NCBI RefSeq assembly: GCF_002072155.1
Contig: NZ_BDIY01000016.1
Location: forward strand, 28,681-92,680
DNA: 64,000 nt
From: Roseovarius sp. A-2
GTDB lineage: Bacteria > Pseudomonadota > Alphaproteobacteria > Rhodobacterales > Rhodobacteraceae
Direction of reading: 5' to 3'
In this document: in pieces, positions 37,649 to 46,729 of the stretch
Numbering within the stretch: position 1 is the stretch's first letter
Layout of the letters: each line of letters begins with the position of its first letter
Program-made: the position numbers and the translations under genes
The notes under the pieces: model-generated
The model's input: the letters and a program-made list of their open reading frames with translations, nothing else
What the model was told of the DNA's origin: nothing
Databases searched by the model: none

Positions 37649-38407
37649 TTGGACTTCCGTATTCACGACCGCACCCTGCGCATCGCACCGCCGACCCGAA
37701 CGGCGCTGCTCGCCGAGATTTCGGACCGGCTGCGCGCCGGGCGCGGCTTCGCGCTCGCGACGCTCAATCTCGATCACTTGGTAAAACTGCCGCGCGACCA
37801 GGAGTTTCTCGACGCCTATGCCCGACATGACCTCGTGGTGGCCGATGGCAATCCGGTGGTCTGGCTGTCGCGGCTGGCCAAGGCCCCGGTGGAGCTGATG
37901 CCCGGTTCTGATCTGATCGAGCCGCTGGCGCGCCTCGCCGCCGAGAGCGGCACGCCGCTCGCCCTCGTCGGCAGCACCGAGGCGGCGCTGAACGGGGCCG
38001 AAGACGGATTGCGCGCGCGCGTGCCGGACCTGAAGATCGCCGTGCGCATCGCCCCGCCGATGGGATTCGCCCCGCTCGGAGATCAGGGCGCGGAGGTGAT
38101 TGAGACGCTCGAAGCCTCCGGCGCGGGGCTGTGTTTTCTCGCCCTTGGCGCGCCGAAACAAGAAGTGTTCGCCGCGCGGGCCCATGCAGCCCTGCCGCAT
38201 ATCGGCTTTGCCAGCATCGGTGCCGGGCTTGATTTCATCGCCGGGCGTCAGCGGCGCGCGCCGCTCTGGGTGCGGCGCATCGCGATGGAATGGCTCTGGC
38301 GCCTGCTGAGCAATCCGCGCCGCATGACCCTGCGCTATTCGCGCTGCGCGCTCATTCTACCCGGTCTGGCCTGGCGCGCCTGGCGGCAGGGGGCACACCG
38401 CCCCTGA
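37649..38407 (+). CDS. WecG/TagA/CpsF family glycosyltransferase (GT26)
   Basis: 252 residues. Enzymes of this family add N-acetylmannosaminuronate, ManNAc or glucose as the second sugar on undecaprenyl-PP-linked GlcNAc or similar. Family blocks: 'ATLNLDHLVKLPRD', 'VVADGNPVVWLSRL', 'LMPGSDLIEPL', 'LCFLALGAPKQEVFAARA', 'GFASIGAGLDFIAGRQRRAP' and 'MEWLWRLLSNPRR'. The start is TTG 37649, with AGGA 9 nt upstream; no ATG gives a family-like N-terminus. It implies that a lipid-linked sugar is made by an initiating transferase not encoded in this window. Confidence 0.9.
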   Translation: MDFRIHDRTLRIAPPTRTALLAEISDRLRAGRGFALATLNLDHLVKLPRDQEFLDAYARHDLVVADGNPVVWLSRLAKAPVELMPGSDLIEPLARLAAESGTPLALVGSTEAALNGAEDGLRARVPDLKIAVRIAPPMGFAPLGDQGAEVIETLEASGAGLCFLALGAPKQEVFAARAHAALPHIGFASIGAGLDFIAGRQRRAPLWVRRIAMEWLWRLLSNPRRMTLRYSRCALILPGLAWRAWRQGAHRP

Positions 38408-38412
38408 CACGC

Positions 38413-38745
38413 TCAACTTGCCGCGCGGCTGACCTTGTCGAGATGGGCGCGCATCTGCTCTGCCTCGTAACGCGCCTCGCGCAAACCCTCCATCGTGGCC
38501 GCAAGCTCCGCCTCGGTCTGGCTGAGCTGATTGGTCAGCTCCGCCTCGCGTTGCTGGAGATAGGTGATCGCCTGATCGCGCGTCTCCTCGGCCTCGTGCA
38601 ACTCCTGCGCCATGCGTTCCAGTTCGCCCACATCCGACGCCCCGACCCGGATGAAGCGATGCACCAGCCAATTGGCGAACCATCCCATGCAGAACGCCAC
38701 GAAAAGCACGATGGCGGTAGCGATGATAAACTCAGTTCTGTGCAT
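38413..38745 (-). CDS. Small membrane-anchored coiled-coil protein
   Basis: 110 residues. One N-terminal membrane helix ('FIIATAIVLFVAFCMGWFAN', ~5-24) is followed by ~75 residues of heptad-like Glu/Leu/Ala sequence ('LERMAQELHEAEETRDQAIT', 'QLSQTEAELAATMEGL') that should form a coiled coil. ATG 38745 lies 13 bp inside the end of the OmpA-like gene. The shape suggests an envelope scaffold but no family is recognised. It converges on the GT26 gene, 5 bp between stops. Confidence 0.75.
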   Translation of the reverse strand: MHRTEFIIATAIVLFVAFCMGWFANWLVHRFIRVGASDVGELERMAQELHEAEETRDQAITYLQQREAELTNQLSQTEAELAATMEGLREARYEAEQMRAHLDKVSRAAS

Positions 38746-40648
38746 CCGGGGTCGGGTCCTGATTGGGCGCGTCTGTCTCCTGCCCTTCTTCCCCCGTATC
38801 CTCCAGGCTTTCAAGCGCTGTTTGCTCCTCAACCACCGGCGCGGGGCGGATCACCTTGAATTCGATGCGGCGATTGATCTCGCGCCCCTCTTCGGTGTCG
38901 TTGTCGGCAATCGGTTCGCTCTCGCCGTAACCCTTGGCCTCGATGGTCGATGTCAACACCCGCCGCAGCCGCAATTCGTTGAGTACCGCGCGCGCCCGCT
39001 CAAGGCTCAGCTGCCGGTTCATCTCCTCGCGGCCCTGGCTGTCAGTGTGGCCGCCGATCTCCATTTTCAGTTCGCCGCATTCCTTCAGGATCTCGGCGAT
39101 CTCGTCCATGATCGCGGCACCTTGCGAATCGATCCGCGCCGATCCGGGCTCGAACCCGATCTTGCGGTTGCTCTGCACCTCCGCGATCCGCGCCTCGCAC
39201 TCCTCAGGCGTGGGCAGTTGCGCAACCGGATCGAGCGCCTCCTTGTAGGACACATCGAGCGAAAACCGCCCCGCCTCGCCCAGCTTGTCGGACAGCAGTT
39301 GCGACAGTTCGGTGCCCGCGCTCTTGCGTCCGGTATTGCCGAGCACTTCGAGGCTGTCCGGGGTGACCGTAACGGCACCGTTGGACAGGTACGACAGCGC
39401 CTCAAGCCCGAGCAGAACCCGCATCGACCAGTCGCGCGGCAGGTTTTCGGCCACACGGGCCGTGACATGCACCGCGTCCGAGGCAAAGCGTGCCTTGGCA
39501 AAGCTTGTGACCGTCTCGCGCAGCTGCGTGCTGCCAACCCGACCGCGCAACAGCACCTGGCCCTCAGGCGACAGCGTCGCGATGAACTCCGGCGCCACCG
39601 GCGCGTTGGTCTCGGGCGGTTCGGGCAAGATCGCCTTGAGCGCGAAGACATCGGGCAGATCCGCCTCAAGCCGCCCGACCACATCGTCGAAGCGGCTCTG
39701 CTCGGTGCCCTGCGGTGCCCAGAGCGAGATATCGGCATCCGAGAATGTCACGCTGCCGCCGCCCAGATCATCCACCGCGTCAATTGCCAGTTCCGCCGCC
39801 CGCGCCCAACGGGGCGAGGGCACGCCCATGCCCACGGTGCACTCGGCCTTGCCCTGCAATCCGGCTTGTCCCGCCGCGCGCAGGATGCGATCGCGCGCCT
39901 CGGTGGTGTCGGCGGAGCAGGCGTCGAAACGCGCGCCCCTGGCATCGACCACGAAGCGCAGGGTAAAAGGCGTGATCACCGGGCGCGGCGCGGAGATATC
40001 GAGCGCGAGGCGCACATCCTCGGGCACCCGCCGCGCCAGCGCAGTCTCCAGCCTCCGCTGCTCGGCCAGGCTTTCGGCCATGGCGGTGATCTCTACCCGC
40101 TCGGCGCTGACCGAGATCTTGGTGCGCGGCAACTCCCCGAGCGAGCGTACGGCATAGCGCAGCGCGTCCTCCCATGTCTCCGGCGCGGGATGATCGGCGG
40201 CGTCCAGAAGATCCGCCACCGGCGCGCCTCCCGTCGCCTCGGCGACATCCGCCATGAGCTGATGATGGTCGAGCGTCGCGGGCACAAGGCCGATCAGGGA
40301 AATCCCGCTCTCGTTGCGCAGAATCTCAATGGCAAAGCGCGGCGGCGCGATCTCGCCCGCCTCCTCCACCAGCATCTGGTCGATCACCCGCGCGGCATCC
40401 ACCACCGTACCCGCCACCGACAGCGCCTCGAAGCGCTGCGCCTCCGAGGGCGCAGTGCCTGCGAGAAACACCTGCAATCCGTCGGTATCCACTTCGCTCC
40501 AGACCAGGCCGCGTTGATCGAGTGCTGCGCGCACCCCGTGCCGCGATCCATCCTCAATGGCGCTCACCGCAAAGCCGGCCGCGACCATGCTGATCGCTGC
40601 CGCCCCGAGGAATGTCGCGCCGATGGTGAAAACCGTGGAGAACCGCAT
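38732..40648 (-). CDS. OmpA-family protein with BON-like repeats
   Basis: 638 residues. A membrane-anchoring or uncleaved signal helix ('TVFTIGATFLGAAAISMVAA') is followed by a long periplasmic region with repeated BON-like blocks ('GLQVFLAGTAPSEAQRFEAL', 'QVLLRGRVGSTQLRETV') and a C-terminal OmpA/Pal peptidoglycan-binding domain: 'IGFEPGSARIDSQG', 'LKMEIGGHTDSQGREEMNRQ', 'LSLERARAVLNELRLRRV', 'KGYGESEPIADN', 'RRIEFKVI'. The extreme C-terminus is acidic (DAPNQDPTPDAQ). It likely tethers an envelope complex to the cell wall. Follows ubiA by 60 bp on the same strand. Confidence 0.85.
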   Translation of the reverse strand: MRFSTVFTIGATFLGAAAISMVAAGFAVSAIEDGSRHGVRAALDQRGLVWSEVDTDGLQVFLAGTAPSEAQRFEALSVAGTVVDAARVIDQMLVEEAGEIAPPRFAIEILRNESGISLIGLVPATLDHHQLMADVAEATGGAPVADLLDAADHPAPETWEDALRYAVRSLGELPRTKISVSAERVEITAMAESLAEQRRLETALARRVPEDVRLALDISAPRPVITPFTLRFVVDARGARFDACSADTTEARDRILRAAGQAGLQGKAECTVGMGVPSPRWARAAELAIDAVDDLGGGSVTFSDADISLWAPQGTEQSRFDDVVGRLEADLPDVFALKAILPEPPETNAPVAPEFIATLSPEGQVLLRGRVGSTQLRETVTSFAKARFASDAVHVTARVAENLPRDWSMRVLLGLEALSYLSNGAVTVTPDSLEVLGNTGRKSAGTELSQLLSDKLGEAGRFSLDVSYKEALDPVAQLPTPEECEARIAEVQSNRKIGFEPGSARIDSQGAAIMDEIAEILKECGELKMEIGGHTDSQGREEMNRQLSLERARAVLNELRLRRVLTSTIEAKGYGESEPIADNDTEEGREINRRIEFKVIRPAPVVEEQTALESLEDTGEEGQETDAPNQDPTPDAQN

Positions 40649-40708
40649 GGGACCGTCGCCATTTGTTGCGTGTCCCGCGTGTTTAGGCCCGCATAAGGGC
40701 AAGATCAA

Positions 40709-41671
40709 TCACAGCAAAAGCGCGACGGCGAAAAACGGCACAGGCAAGAGCCCCGCATCGCGGTTCGAGCGGAACAGCATCAGGAGCCGGTCATTGTCCT
40801 CAAGGTCCAGCTTGCGCATCTGCCCCTGCATGTGCCAGCCCATGGCCCACGGGCCGCAGAGTGCCACCAGCAGCGCCAGCAAGCCATCAGGGGCCGCCAG
40901 AATCACCGCCACCGCCATCAGCGACACGGAACCTGCCAGAAACCAGCGCAGCCAGCGCGGGGAATTCTCACCAAAGAGCCGCGCCGTGGATTTCACCCCG
41001 ATCAGGGCATCGTCCTCGGCATCCTGATGCGCATAGATCGTGTCATAAAACAGCGTCCAGGCGATCCCGGCCAGATAGAGCATCACCGCAGGGACCTCCA
41101 GCCGCCCGCTATGCGCCGTCCAGGCCAGCAATGCGCCCCAGTTGAACGCGAGGCCAAGGAAAATCTGCGGCCACCAGGTGAATCGCTTGGCAAAGGGATA
41201 GATTGCCACCGGCACCAGCGACAGCACCCCGAGCGCAATGGCCGCCCCGTTGAAGGTCAGGAGAATCCCGAAGGCGATGAGCGCCTGCGCGCACATCCAC
41301 ATCACCGCCCCCCGGACCGTCACCTGCCCCGACGGGATAGGCCGCGACGCGGTGCGCGCGACCGAACCGTCGATATCGCGGTCGGTGATGTCGTTCCACG
41401 TGCAGCCCGCCCCGCGCATCAGGAATGCGCCGATCCCACATCCCGCGAAGATCCAAAGATCGTGCCAGCCCGCCTGCCCATCCGACAGCATCGCCAGTGT
41501 GAGCCCCCACCAGCACGGCAACAGCAACAGCCACGTGCCGATGGGCCGGTCAGCCCGGCTCAGCCGCAGATAGGGCCGTGTCGCAGGCGGTGCCAGCCGG
41601 TCCACCCAGTTTCCGCGATAGGCATCGGCCACCGCGCCTGCGGCCTCTGGCGTCTGGTTCTCTCCGGTCAT
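40709..41671 (-). CDS. ubiA: 4-hydroxybenzoate polyprenyltransferase
   Basis: 320 residues, about 8-9 transmembrane helices. UbiA attaches the polyprenyl tail to 4-hydroxybenzoate in ubiquinone synthesis. The two Asp-rich, Mg-PPi-binding motifs are clear: 'NDITDRDIDGSVARTASRP' and 'YDTIYAHQDAEDDALIGVKS'. The ATG at 41671 gives a normal length. It is divergent from rsmE with only 11 bp between start codons, so its promoter must lie within rsmE or the transcripts overlap. Confidence 0.95.
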   Translation of the reverse strand: MTGENQTPEAAGAVADAYRGNWVDRLAPPATRPYLRLSRADRPIGTWLLLLPCWWGLTLAMLSDGQAGWHDLWIFAGCGIGAFLMRGAGCTWNDITDRDIDGSVARTASRPIPSGQVTVRGAVMWMCAQALIAFGILLTFNGAAIALGVLSLVPVAIYPFAKRFTWWPQIFLGLAFNWGALLAWTAHSGRLEVPAVMLYLAGIAWTLFYDTIYAHQDAEDDALIGVKSTARLFGENSPRWLRWFLAGSVSLMAVAVILAAPDGLLALLVALCGPWAMGWHMQGQMRKLDLEDNDRLLMLFRSNRDAGLLPVPFFAVALLL

Positions 41672-41682
41672 ATGCTGGCCCC

Positions 41683-42408
41683 ATGAAAACGGCAAAGATC
41701 AGGCTTTATGTAGAGCACCCCCTGGGGCAAGGGCAAACCATTCCTCTGTCCCGCGATCAGGCGCATTATCTCTTTGGCGTGATGCGTCAGGGGGCGGGCG
41801 ATTTGGTGTTGCTCTTCAACGGGACAGGCGGCGAATGGCGCGCCAGGGTGGCCGAGGCGGGCAAGCGTGGCGGCACGCTGGAAGTTCAGGAACAAACCGC
41901 CCCGCAACGCGACCCGCCGGACCTGTGGCTGCTGTTCGCGCCGATCAAGAAGGCGCGCACCGATTTCATCGTCGAGAAGGCCGCCGAGATGGGCGCAGCC
42001 CGGATCATCCCCGTTCAGACCGAGTTCACCAATTCCGAACGCATCCGGCAGGACCGGCTCCAGGCCCATGCCGTCGAGGCGGCGGAACAATGCGGCGGCA
42101 CGTATGTGCCCGAGGTGACCGACCTGCAAAAGCTCGACACGCTGCTCTCCGACTGGCCCGAAGACCGCCAGTTGATGTTCTGCGACGAGGCGCTTGCCGG
42201 GGCTGGGGCCACCCTGCGCGCGGCGGGCGGCGGCGCATGGGCGATCCTGATCGGCCCCGAGGGCGGCTTTTCCGAGGCCGAGCGCGCGCGGCTCTCGGCC
42301 CTGCCCTACGCCCATCCCGTCAGCCTCGGCCCGCGCATCCTGCGCGCCGACACCGCCGCCGTCGCCGCCCTCTCGGTCTGGCAACAGGCGCTCGGAGACT
42401 GGGCATGA
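41683..42408 (+). CDS. rsmE: 16S rRNA (uracil-1498-N3)-methyltransferase
   Basis: 241-residue SPOUT methyltransferase that modifies U1498 in the 30S decoding region. N-terminal PUA-like half ('HPLGQGQTIPLSRDQAHYLF', 'LFNGTGGEW'), then 'LLFAPIKKARTDFIVEKAAE', 'GAARIIPVQTEFTNSERI', 'AAEQCGG' and the AdoMet knot 'WAILIGPEGGFSEAE', 'SLGPRILRADTA'. The stop overlaps the next ATG (ATGA). Confidence 0.95.
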   Translation: MKTAKIRLYVEHPLGQGQTIPLSRDQAHYLFGVMRQGAGDLVLLFNGTGGEWRARVAEAGKRGGTLEVQEQTAPQRDPPDLWLLFAPIKKARTDFIVEKAAEMGAARIIPVQTEFTNSERIRQDRLQAHAVEAAEQCGGTYVPEVTDLQKLDTLLSDWPEDRQLMFCDEALAGAGATLRAAGGGAWAILIGPEGGFSEAERARLSALPYAHPVSLGPRILRADTAAVAALSVWQQALGDWA

Positions 42409-42932
42409 GCTTCATCCGCCCCCAGGCGCGCGCCGCGCTCTGGCGCTGGCGCGAGGTGCTGACCGGCGCGGGGCTGGCGGCACTTGGCCTGTGGTGGACC
42501 CTCGGCACCGGCGGGCTGCTGCACTGGCTGGGCTATGTCCTGCTGATCGCGGCGGGAGGGGTGTTGATGTTGGGCGTGCAGCGCGCCCGCTTTCGCGGCG
42601 GCGCGGGCGGTCCCGGCGTGGTGCGCGTGGACGAGGGCCAGGTCGCCTATTTCGGCCCCCAGACGGGCGGCGTCGTGGCGATCCGCGATCTCGACCAACT
42701 CACGCTCGATCCCTCGGACCAGCCCGCCCATTGGGTGCTCAGCCAGCCGCAGGCCCCCGATCTGCAGATCCCCGTGAATGCCGAAGGGGCCGAGGCGCTG
42801 TTTGACGCCTTCGCCACCCTTCCCGGCCTGCGCATCGAGCATATGCTGAGCCAGATGCACCGCCTGCCCGATCACCCGACCGTGATCTGGCAACGGCGCG
42901 CGCCCGTCATTTCATCCTTCCGGCTGCATTGA
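42405..42932 (+). CDS. Hypothetical membrane protein downstream of rsmE
   Basis: 175 residues. Two hydrophobic segments close to the N-terminus ('VLTGAGLAALGLWWTLG' and 'WLGYVLLIAAGGVLMLGV') followed by a soluble ~110-residue domain with 'VVRVDEGQVAYFGPQTGGVV' and 'LRIEHMLSQMHR'. The soluble part may be a PH-like or small beta domain at the cytoplasmic face. It is translationally coupled to rsmE (4-bp overlap) and precedes gshA by 67 bp. No function assigned. Confidence 0.8.
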   Translation: MSFIRPQARAALWRWREVLTGAGLAALGLWWTLGTGGLLHWLGYVLLIAAGGVLMLGVQRARFRGGAGGPGVVRVDEGQVAYFGPQTGGVVAIRDLDQLTLDPSDQPAHWVLSQPQAPDLQIPVNAEGAEALFDAFATLPGLRIEHMLSQMHRLPDHPTVIWQRRAPVISSFRLH

Positions 42933-42999
42933 CACCGCCCGCGATTGCCGCCAACTGTGACCCCGACAACAGATACGCAGCGCTTCAGGAGGCCCGACC

Positions 43000-44370
43000 A
43001 TGTCCATCCCTCAATCCGGCGGCGGGCCGATTGAACGCCACGAACAGCTTGCCGAGTATCTGGCAAGCGGCTGCAAACCCAAGGCCGATTGGCGCATCGG
43101 CACCGAGCATGAGAAGTTCGGCTATTGCAAGGACACGCTCCTGCCCATTCCCTATGAGGGTCGGCGCAGCGTGCTCGCCGTGCTCGAAGGGCTGCGCGAC
43201 GGTCATGGCTGGGCCCCTGTCGAAGAGGGCGGCAAGCTGATCGGGCTGGAAAAGGACGGGGCCAATGTTTCACTGGAACCCGGCGGTCAACTGGAACTCT
43301 CGGGCGCTCCTCTGGAAACCATCCACCAGACCTGCGACGAGGTGAACGAGCATCTCGCCGACGTCAAGGACATCGCAGAAAAGGTCGGCGTCGGCTTCAT
43401 CGGGCTGGGTGCCGCGCCCGTCTGGACCCATGACCAGATGCCGATGATGCCCAAGGGCCGGTACAAGTTGATGGACAGCTACATGCAAAAGGTCGGCACC
43501 ATGGGTCAGACCATGATGCGCCGCACCTGCACCGTGCAGGTCAATCTCGATTTCGGATCCGAGGCGGACATGGTGCAGAAATTCCGCGTGGCGCTCGCGC
43601 TGCAACCAGTCGCCACCGCGCTTTTTGCCAACTCCCCGTTTCTGGAGGGGAAGCCCAACGGCCACAAGTCCTGGCGCGCGCGGGTCTGGCGCGATCTCGA
43701 TGCCGACCGCACCGGCATGTTGCCGTTCGTTTTCGAGGAGGGGTTCGGCTTCGAGCAATATGCCGATTTCGCGCTCGATGTGCCGATGTACTTCGTCTAT
43801 CGCGACGGGCGCTATATCGACGCTCTGGGTCAAAGCTTCCGCGATTTCCTGCGCGGCGAACTGCCCGCCCTGCCCGGCGAAAAGCCGACATTGTCGGACT
43901 GGGCCGATCACCTCACCACGATCTTCCCCGAGGCGCGGATCAAGAAATTCATGGAGATGCGCGGTGCCGATGGCGGGCCGTGGCGCAGGCTCTGCGCGTT
44001 GCCCGCGTTCTGGGTCGGGCTGATGTATGACCAATCCGCGCTCGACGCCGCGTGGGACATCGCCAAGGGCTGGGATGCGGAAACCCGCGACAGCCTGCGG
44101 GTCGCGGCCAGCGTCGACGGGCTTCAGGCAAAGGTCAACGGCATCGACATGCACGATCTGGCGCGCGAGGTGCTCGACATCTCCGAATCCGGCCTCAAGG
44201 CGCGCGGCTGTGCGGGCGGCGGCGGCCTGATCCCCGACGAGACACATTTCCTCAACGCCCTGCGCGAAAGCGTCGATTCAGGAAAAACCCCCGCCGATGA
44301 GTTGCTGGAACATTACCACGGCGACTGGCAGGGCGATCTGAGCCGCATCTACGCCGAATTCAGCTACTGA
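43000..44370 (+). CDS. gshA: Glutamate-cysteine ligase, plant/alphaproteobacterial type
   Basis: 456 residues. Makes gamma-glutamylcysteine, the first step to glutathione. Family blocks are 'DWRIGTEHEKFGY', 'LEKDGANVSLEPGGQLELSG', 'LGAAPVW', 'YKLMDSYMQKVGTMGQTMMR', 'TCTVQVNLDFGSE' and 'FPEARIKKFMEMRGAD', matching the group-3 (plant and alphaproteobacterial) ligases rather than the enterobacterial type. AGGAGG precedes the ATG by about 8 nt. Cys residues used for redox control in plants cannot be mapped by eye. Confidence 0.95.
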   Translation: MSIPQSGGGPIERHEQLAEYLASGCKPKADWRIGTEHEKFGYCKDTLLPIPYEGRRSVLAVLEGLRDGHGWAPVEEGGKLIGLEKDGANVSLEPGGQLELSGAPLETIHQTCDEVNEHLADVKDIAEKVGVGFIGLGAAPVWTHDQMPMMPKGRYKLMDSYMQKVGTMGQTMMRRTCTVQVNLDFGSEADMVQKFRVALALQPVATALFANSPFLEGKPNGHKSWRARVWRDLDADRTGMLPFVFEEGFGFEQYADFALDVPMYFVYRDGRYIDALGQSFRDFLRGELPALPGEKPTLSDWADHLTTIFPEARIKKFMEMRGADGGPWRRLCALPAFWVGLMYDQSALDAAWDIAKGWDAETRDSLRVAASVDGLQAKVNGIDMHDLAREVLDISESGLKARGCAGGGGLIPDETHFLNALRESVDSGKTPADELLEHYHGDWQGDLSRIYAEFSY

Positions 44371-44590
44371 TCCGGCGCAGCACGACCACCCGCGTCACAG
44401 CGCCGCAGACCCACGCGGTCTAACGAAACCGGGATATTTTTGCATCTCGGGTAGTCAAACGTCGAAATTTGGCGCAATTGGCGTGCAAAAATGCAAATAT
44501 CGGGAAAATTGAAATCCTAACCTCTGGTAGAGTTACTCACCGGGTCGACTGAATCTCACCCGGAGAGCCAACCAACGAGGGAACACTATC
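44371..44590. promoter_or_regulatory. usp leader/promoter region with inverted repeats
   Basis: 220 bp without a gene. The central part is much more AT-rich than its surroundings. GGGATATTTTTGCAT (44431-44445) and ATGCAAATATCGGG (44491-44504) form an imperfect inverted pair, and TGCAaaaaTGCA lies at 44484-44494. CCGGGT (44540-44545) and ACCCGG (44558-44563) form a small hairpin in the probable 5' leader of usp. A stress-regulated promoter would fit the gene behind it; no sigma-factor box can be called with confidence. Confidence 0.4.
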
Positions 44591-45025
44591 ATGTCTGGAA
44601 AATTCGTCGTCGGCTACGACGGCAGCGTGTCCGCGCGGCGCGCATTGGAATTCGCGGTGGACCGTGCCCGCGCGCAAGGAGGCACGATCGTGCTGACTCA
44701 TGTGCTGGAATGGTCGCCCTATTCCTTCCTCACGCCACAGGAACTGGAAGAGCGCCACGCCCGCCGCAAGGAGGAAATGACCCGCGCGGAAAAGGCGATC
44801 ATGACCACGGTCAAGGCGGAACTCGACGAAGCCGGGATTCCCAACGAGGTGGCGATCCGCTACGGCAACACCGCCGAAATTCTCGGCCGCGTCGCCAAGG
44901 AACACAACGCCGTGCAAATCGTCATCGGACGTGACGGGCAATCCGCCCTTGGTGCGCGGGTTTTCGGCTCGGTCGCGGGGGCGCTCGTGCAGACCGCACC
45001 GGTGCCCTGCACCATCGTGCCGTGA
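44591..45025 (+). CDS. Universal stress protein, UspA family
   Basis: 144 residues. 'FVVGYDGSVSARRALEFAVD' is the N-terminal strand-loop, 'IVLTHVLEW' follows, and the ATP-binding-like end reads 'VIGRDGQSALGARVFGSVAG' then 'TAPVPCTIVP'. The G-2x-G-9x-G(S/T) pattern is approximated by 'GRDGQSALGARVFGS', so nucleotide binding is plausible. A long regulatory region precedes it and a cation:amino-acid symporter gene follows 28 bp on, probably in the same transcript. Confidence 0.9.
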   Translation: MSGKFVVGYDGSVSARRALEFAVDRARAQGGTIVLTHVLEWSPYSFLTPQELEERHARRKEEMTRAEKAIMTTVKAELDEAGIPNEVAIRYGNTAEILGRVAKEHNAVQIVIGRDGQSALGARVFGSVAGALVQTAPVPCTIVP

Positions 45026-45053
45026 TCCAATGACAAGAACAGGGATGAAACAT

Positions 45054-46607
45054 ATGAATCGCAACGTATTTTCCGCGGCCCTCGCCGCGGCGGGGCTCGC
45101 GCTGATGAGTGCGCCTGCCTTCGCACAAGAGCAGGCGGTCTCGCTTGATGAAAAGGTCAATCAGATCTTTGCCAGTTCCACAGGCTGGTTCGTCAACCTG
45201 ATCTTCTCGAACTTTCCGGGCACCACATTTCCGTGGATCGTTGCCTGGCTGGTGATCGGTGCCACGGTCTTCACGCTCTATTTCGGCTTTATCCAGTTCC
45301 GCGCCGTGGGTCATTCCATCGCGCTGGTGAAAGGTGACTATTCCGACCCCAACGACGCCGGGGAGGTCAGCCACTTTCAGGCACTCGCCACGGCGCTGTC
45401 GGGCACCGTCGGCCTCGGCAATATCGCCGGTGTCGCAGTGGCGGTCAGCATCGGCGGGCCGGGGGCCACGTTCTGGATGATCCTCGCGGGTCTGATGGGC
45501 ATGGCGTCGAAATTCACCGAATGCACATTGGGCGTGAAATACCGCAACGAATACCCAGACGGGCGCGTCTCGGGCGGCCCGATGTATTACCTGACCAAGG
45601 GCTTTGCCGAACGCGGCCTGCCAGGCGGCAGAATCCTCGCCGTGATGTTCTCGATCTTCTGTATTCTCGGCGCACTTGGCGGTGGCAACATGTTCCAGGC
45701 CAATCAGGCGCATCAGCAGATTTCCGGCATCGTCGGGGCCTATCCGGGTTGGATCACCGGCGTGATCTTTGCCGGCGTCGTCTTTGCGGTGATCGTGGGC
45801 GGCCTCAAATCCATCGCCAAAGTGACCGAAAAGGTCGTGCCCTTCATGGGTATCCTCTATGTCGGCACGGCGCTGATCATCATCGCGATGAACGCCGATC
45901 AAATCGGCTGGGCGTTTGGCCAGATCTTCGAAGGAGCCTTTACCGGGCTTGGCGTCGCGGGCGGCATGGTCGGTGCGCTGATCCAGGGCTTCAAGCGGGC
46001 GGCGTTTTCCAACGAAGCCGGTGTTGGTTCTGCGGCGATTGCCCACTCGGCGGTGCGCACCAAGGAGCCGATCACCGAAGGTTTCGTGTCATTGCTGGAG
46101 CCGTTCATCGACACGGTCGTGGTCTGCACCATGACCGCGCTTGTGATCATCATCACCGGGCAGCTCGTGGCCGGGCCTGATGGCACCTACCTCCTGAACG
46201 AGGCGGGCACGGCCGTGCAAACCATCGGCGGCACCTCGGGCGTCGGCCTCACCTCCGCAGCCTTCGGCAGCGCGATCAGCTGGTTTCCTTACGTGCTGGC
46301 TATTGCCGTAGTGCTCTTCGCCTTCTCGACCATGATCAGCTGGTCCTATTACGGCCTTAAGGCCTGGACCTACCTCTTCGGCGAAGGCGAGACCAAGGAA
46401 CTGGTGTTCAAGGTGATCTTCTGCATCTTCGTGGTGATCGGCGCGGCCGCCAATCTCGGCCCGGTGATCGACTTCTCGGATGCGGCGATCTTTGCCATGG
46501 CGGTGGTCAACATCATCGGCCTCTACTTCCTGATGCCGATCGTCAAGCGCGAGTTGAGCAGCTACATGAGCCGCCTGAAATCGGGTGAAATCAAGAAGTT
46601 CACCTAG
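45054..46607 (+). CDS. Alanine/glycine:cation symporter (AGCS family)
   Basis: 517 residues. N-terminal cleavable-looking signal ('VFSAALAAAGLALMSAPAFA') followed by about 11 membrane helices. The AGCS signature block 'FQALATALSGTVGLGNIAGVA' and 'FTECTLGVKYRNEY' plus 'FSNEAGVGSAAIAHSAV' identify the family, which imports alanine or glycine with Na+ (or H+). An ATG at 45045 would add three residues; AGGG at 45041 sits correctly for 45054. It follows usp closely and is closed by a strong terminator. Confidence 0.92.
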   Translation: MNRNVFSAALAAAGLALMSAPAFAQEQAVSLDEKVNQIFASSTGWFVNLIFSNFPGTTFPWIVAWLVIGATVFTLYFGFIQFRAVGHSIALVKGDYSDPNDAGEVSHFQALATALSGTVGLGNIAGVAVAVSIGGPGATFWMILAGLMGMASKFTECTLGVKYRNEYPDGRVSGGPMYYLTKGFAERGLPGGRILAVMFSIFCILGALGGGNMFQANQAHQQISGIVGAYPGWITGVIFAGVVFAVIVGGLKSIAKVTEKVVPFMGILYVGTALIIIAMNADQIGWAFGQIFEGAFTGLGVAGGMVGALIQGFKRAAFSNEAGVGSAAIAHSAVRTKEPITEGFVSLLEPFIDTVVVCTMTALVIIITGQLVAGPDGTYLLNEAGTAVQTIGGTSGVGLTSAAFGSAISWFPYVLAIAVVLFAFSTMISWSYYGLKAWTYLFGEGETKELVFKVIFCIFVVIGAAANLGPVIDFSDAAIFAMAVVNIIGLYFLMPIVKRELSSYMSRLKSGEIKKFT

Positions 46608-46633
46608 GGCCACGCATTCCTGACAAGGGCCAG

Positions 46634-46669
46634 AGGGGCCATCGCGCAAGCGGTGGCCCCTTTCATTTT
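46634..46669 (+). terminator. Rho-independent terminator after the AGCS gene
   Basis: AGGGGCCA (46634-46641) pairs with TGGCCCCT (46654-46661) around a 12-nt loop and is followed by TTTCATTTT. It lies 27 bp past the symporter stop. Confidence 0.85.
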
Positions 46670-46729
46670 GGCACAGCGGGCATACCTGTTAGACTGTACA
46701 CACGATGACAGATCAAAGGAGACCACGAG

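Noticed and set aside
38612..40696. A 694-codon plus-strand frame opposite the OmpA-like gene.
   Set aside because: His/Arg/Gln-rich shadow of the OmpA-like coding sequence with no recognisable domain.
45026..45053. Glycine riboswitch before the alanine/glycine:cation symporter.
   Set aside because: Only 28 bp separate it from the usp stop, too short for a riboswitch.
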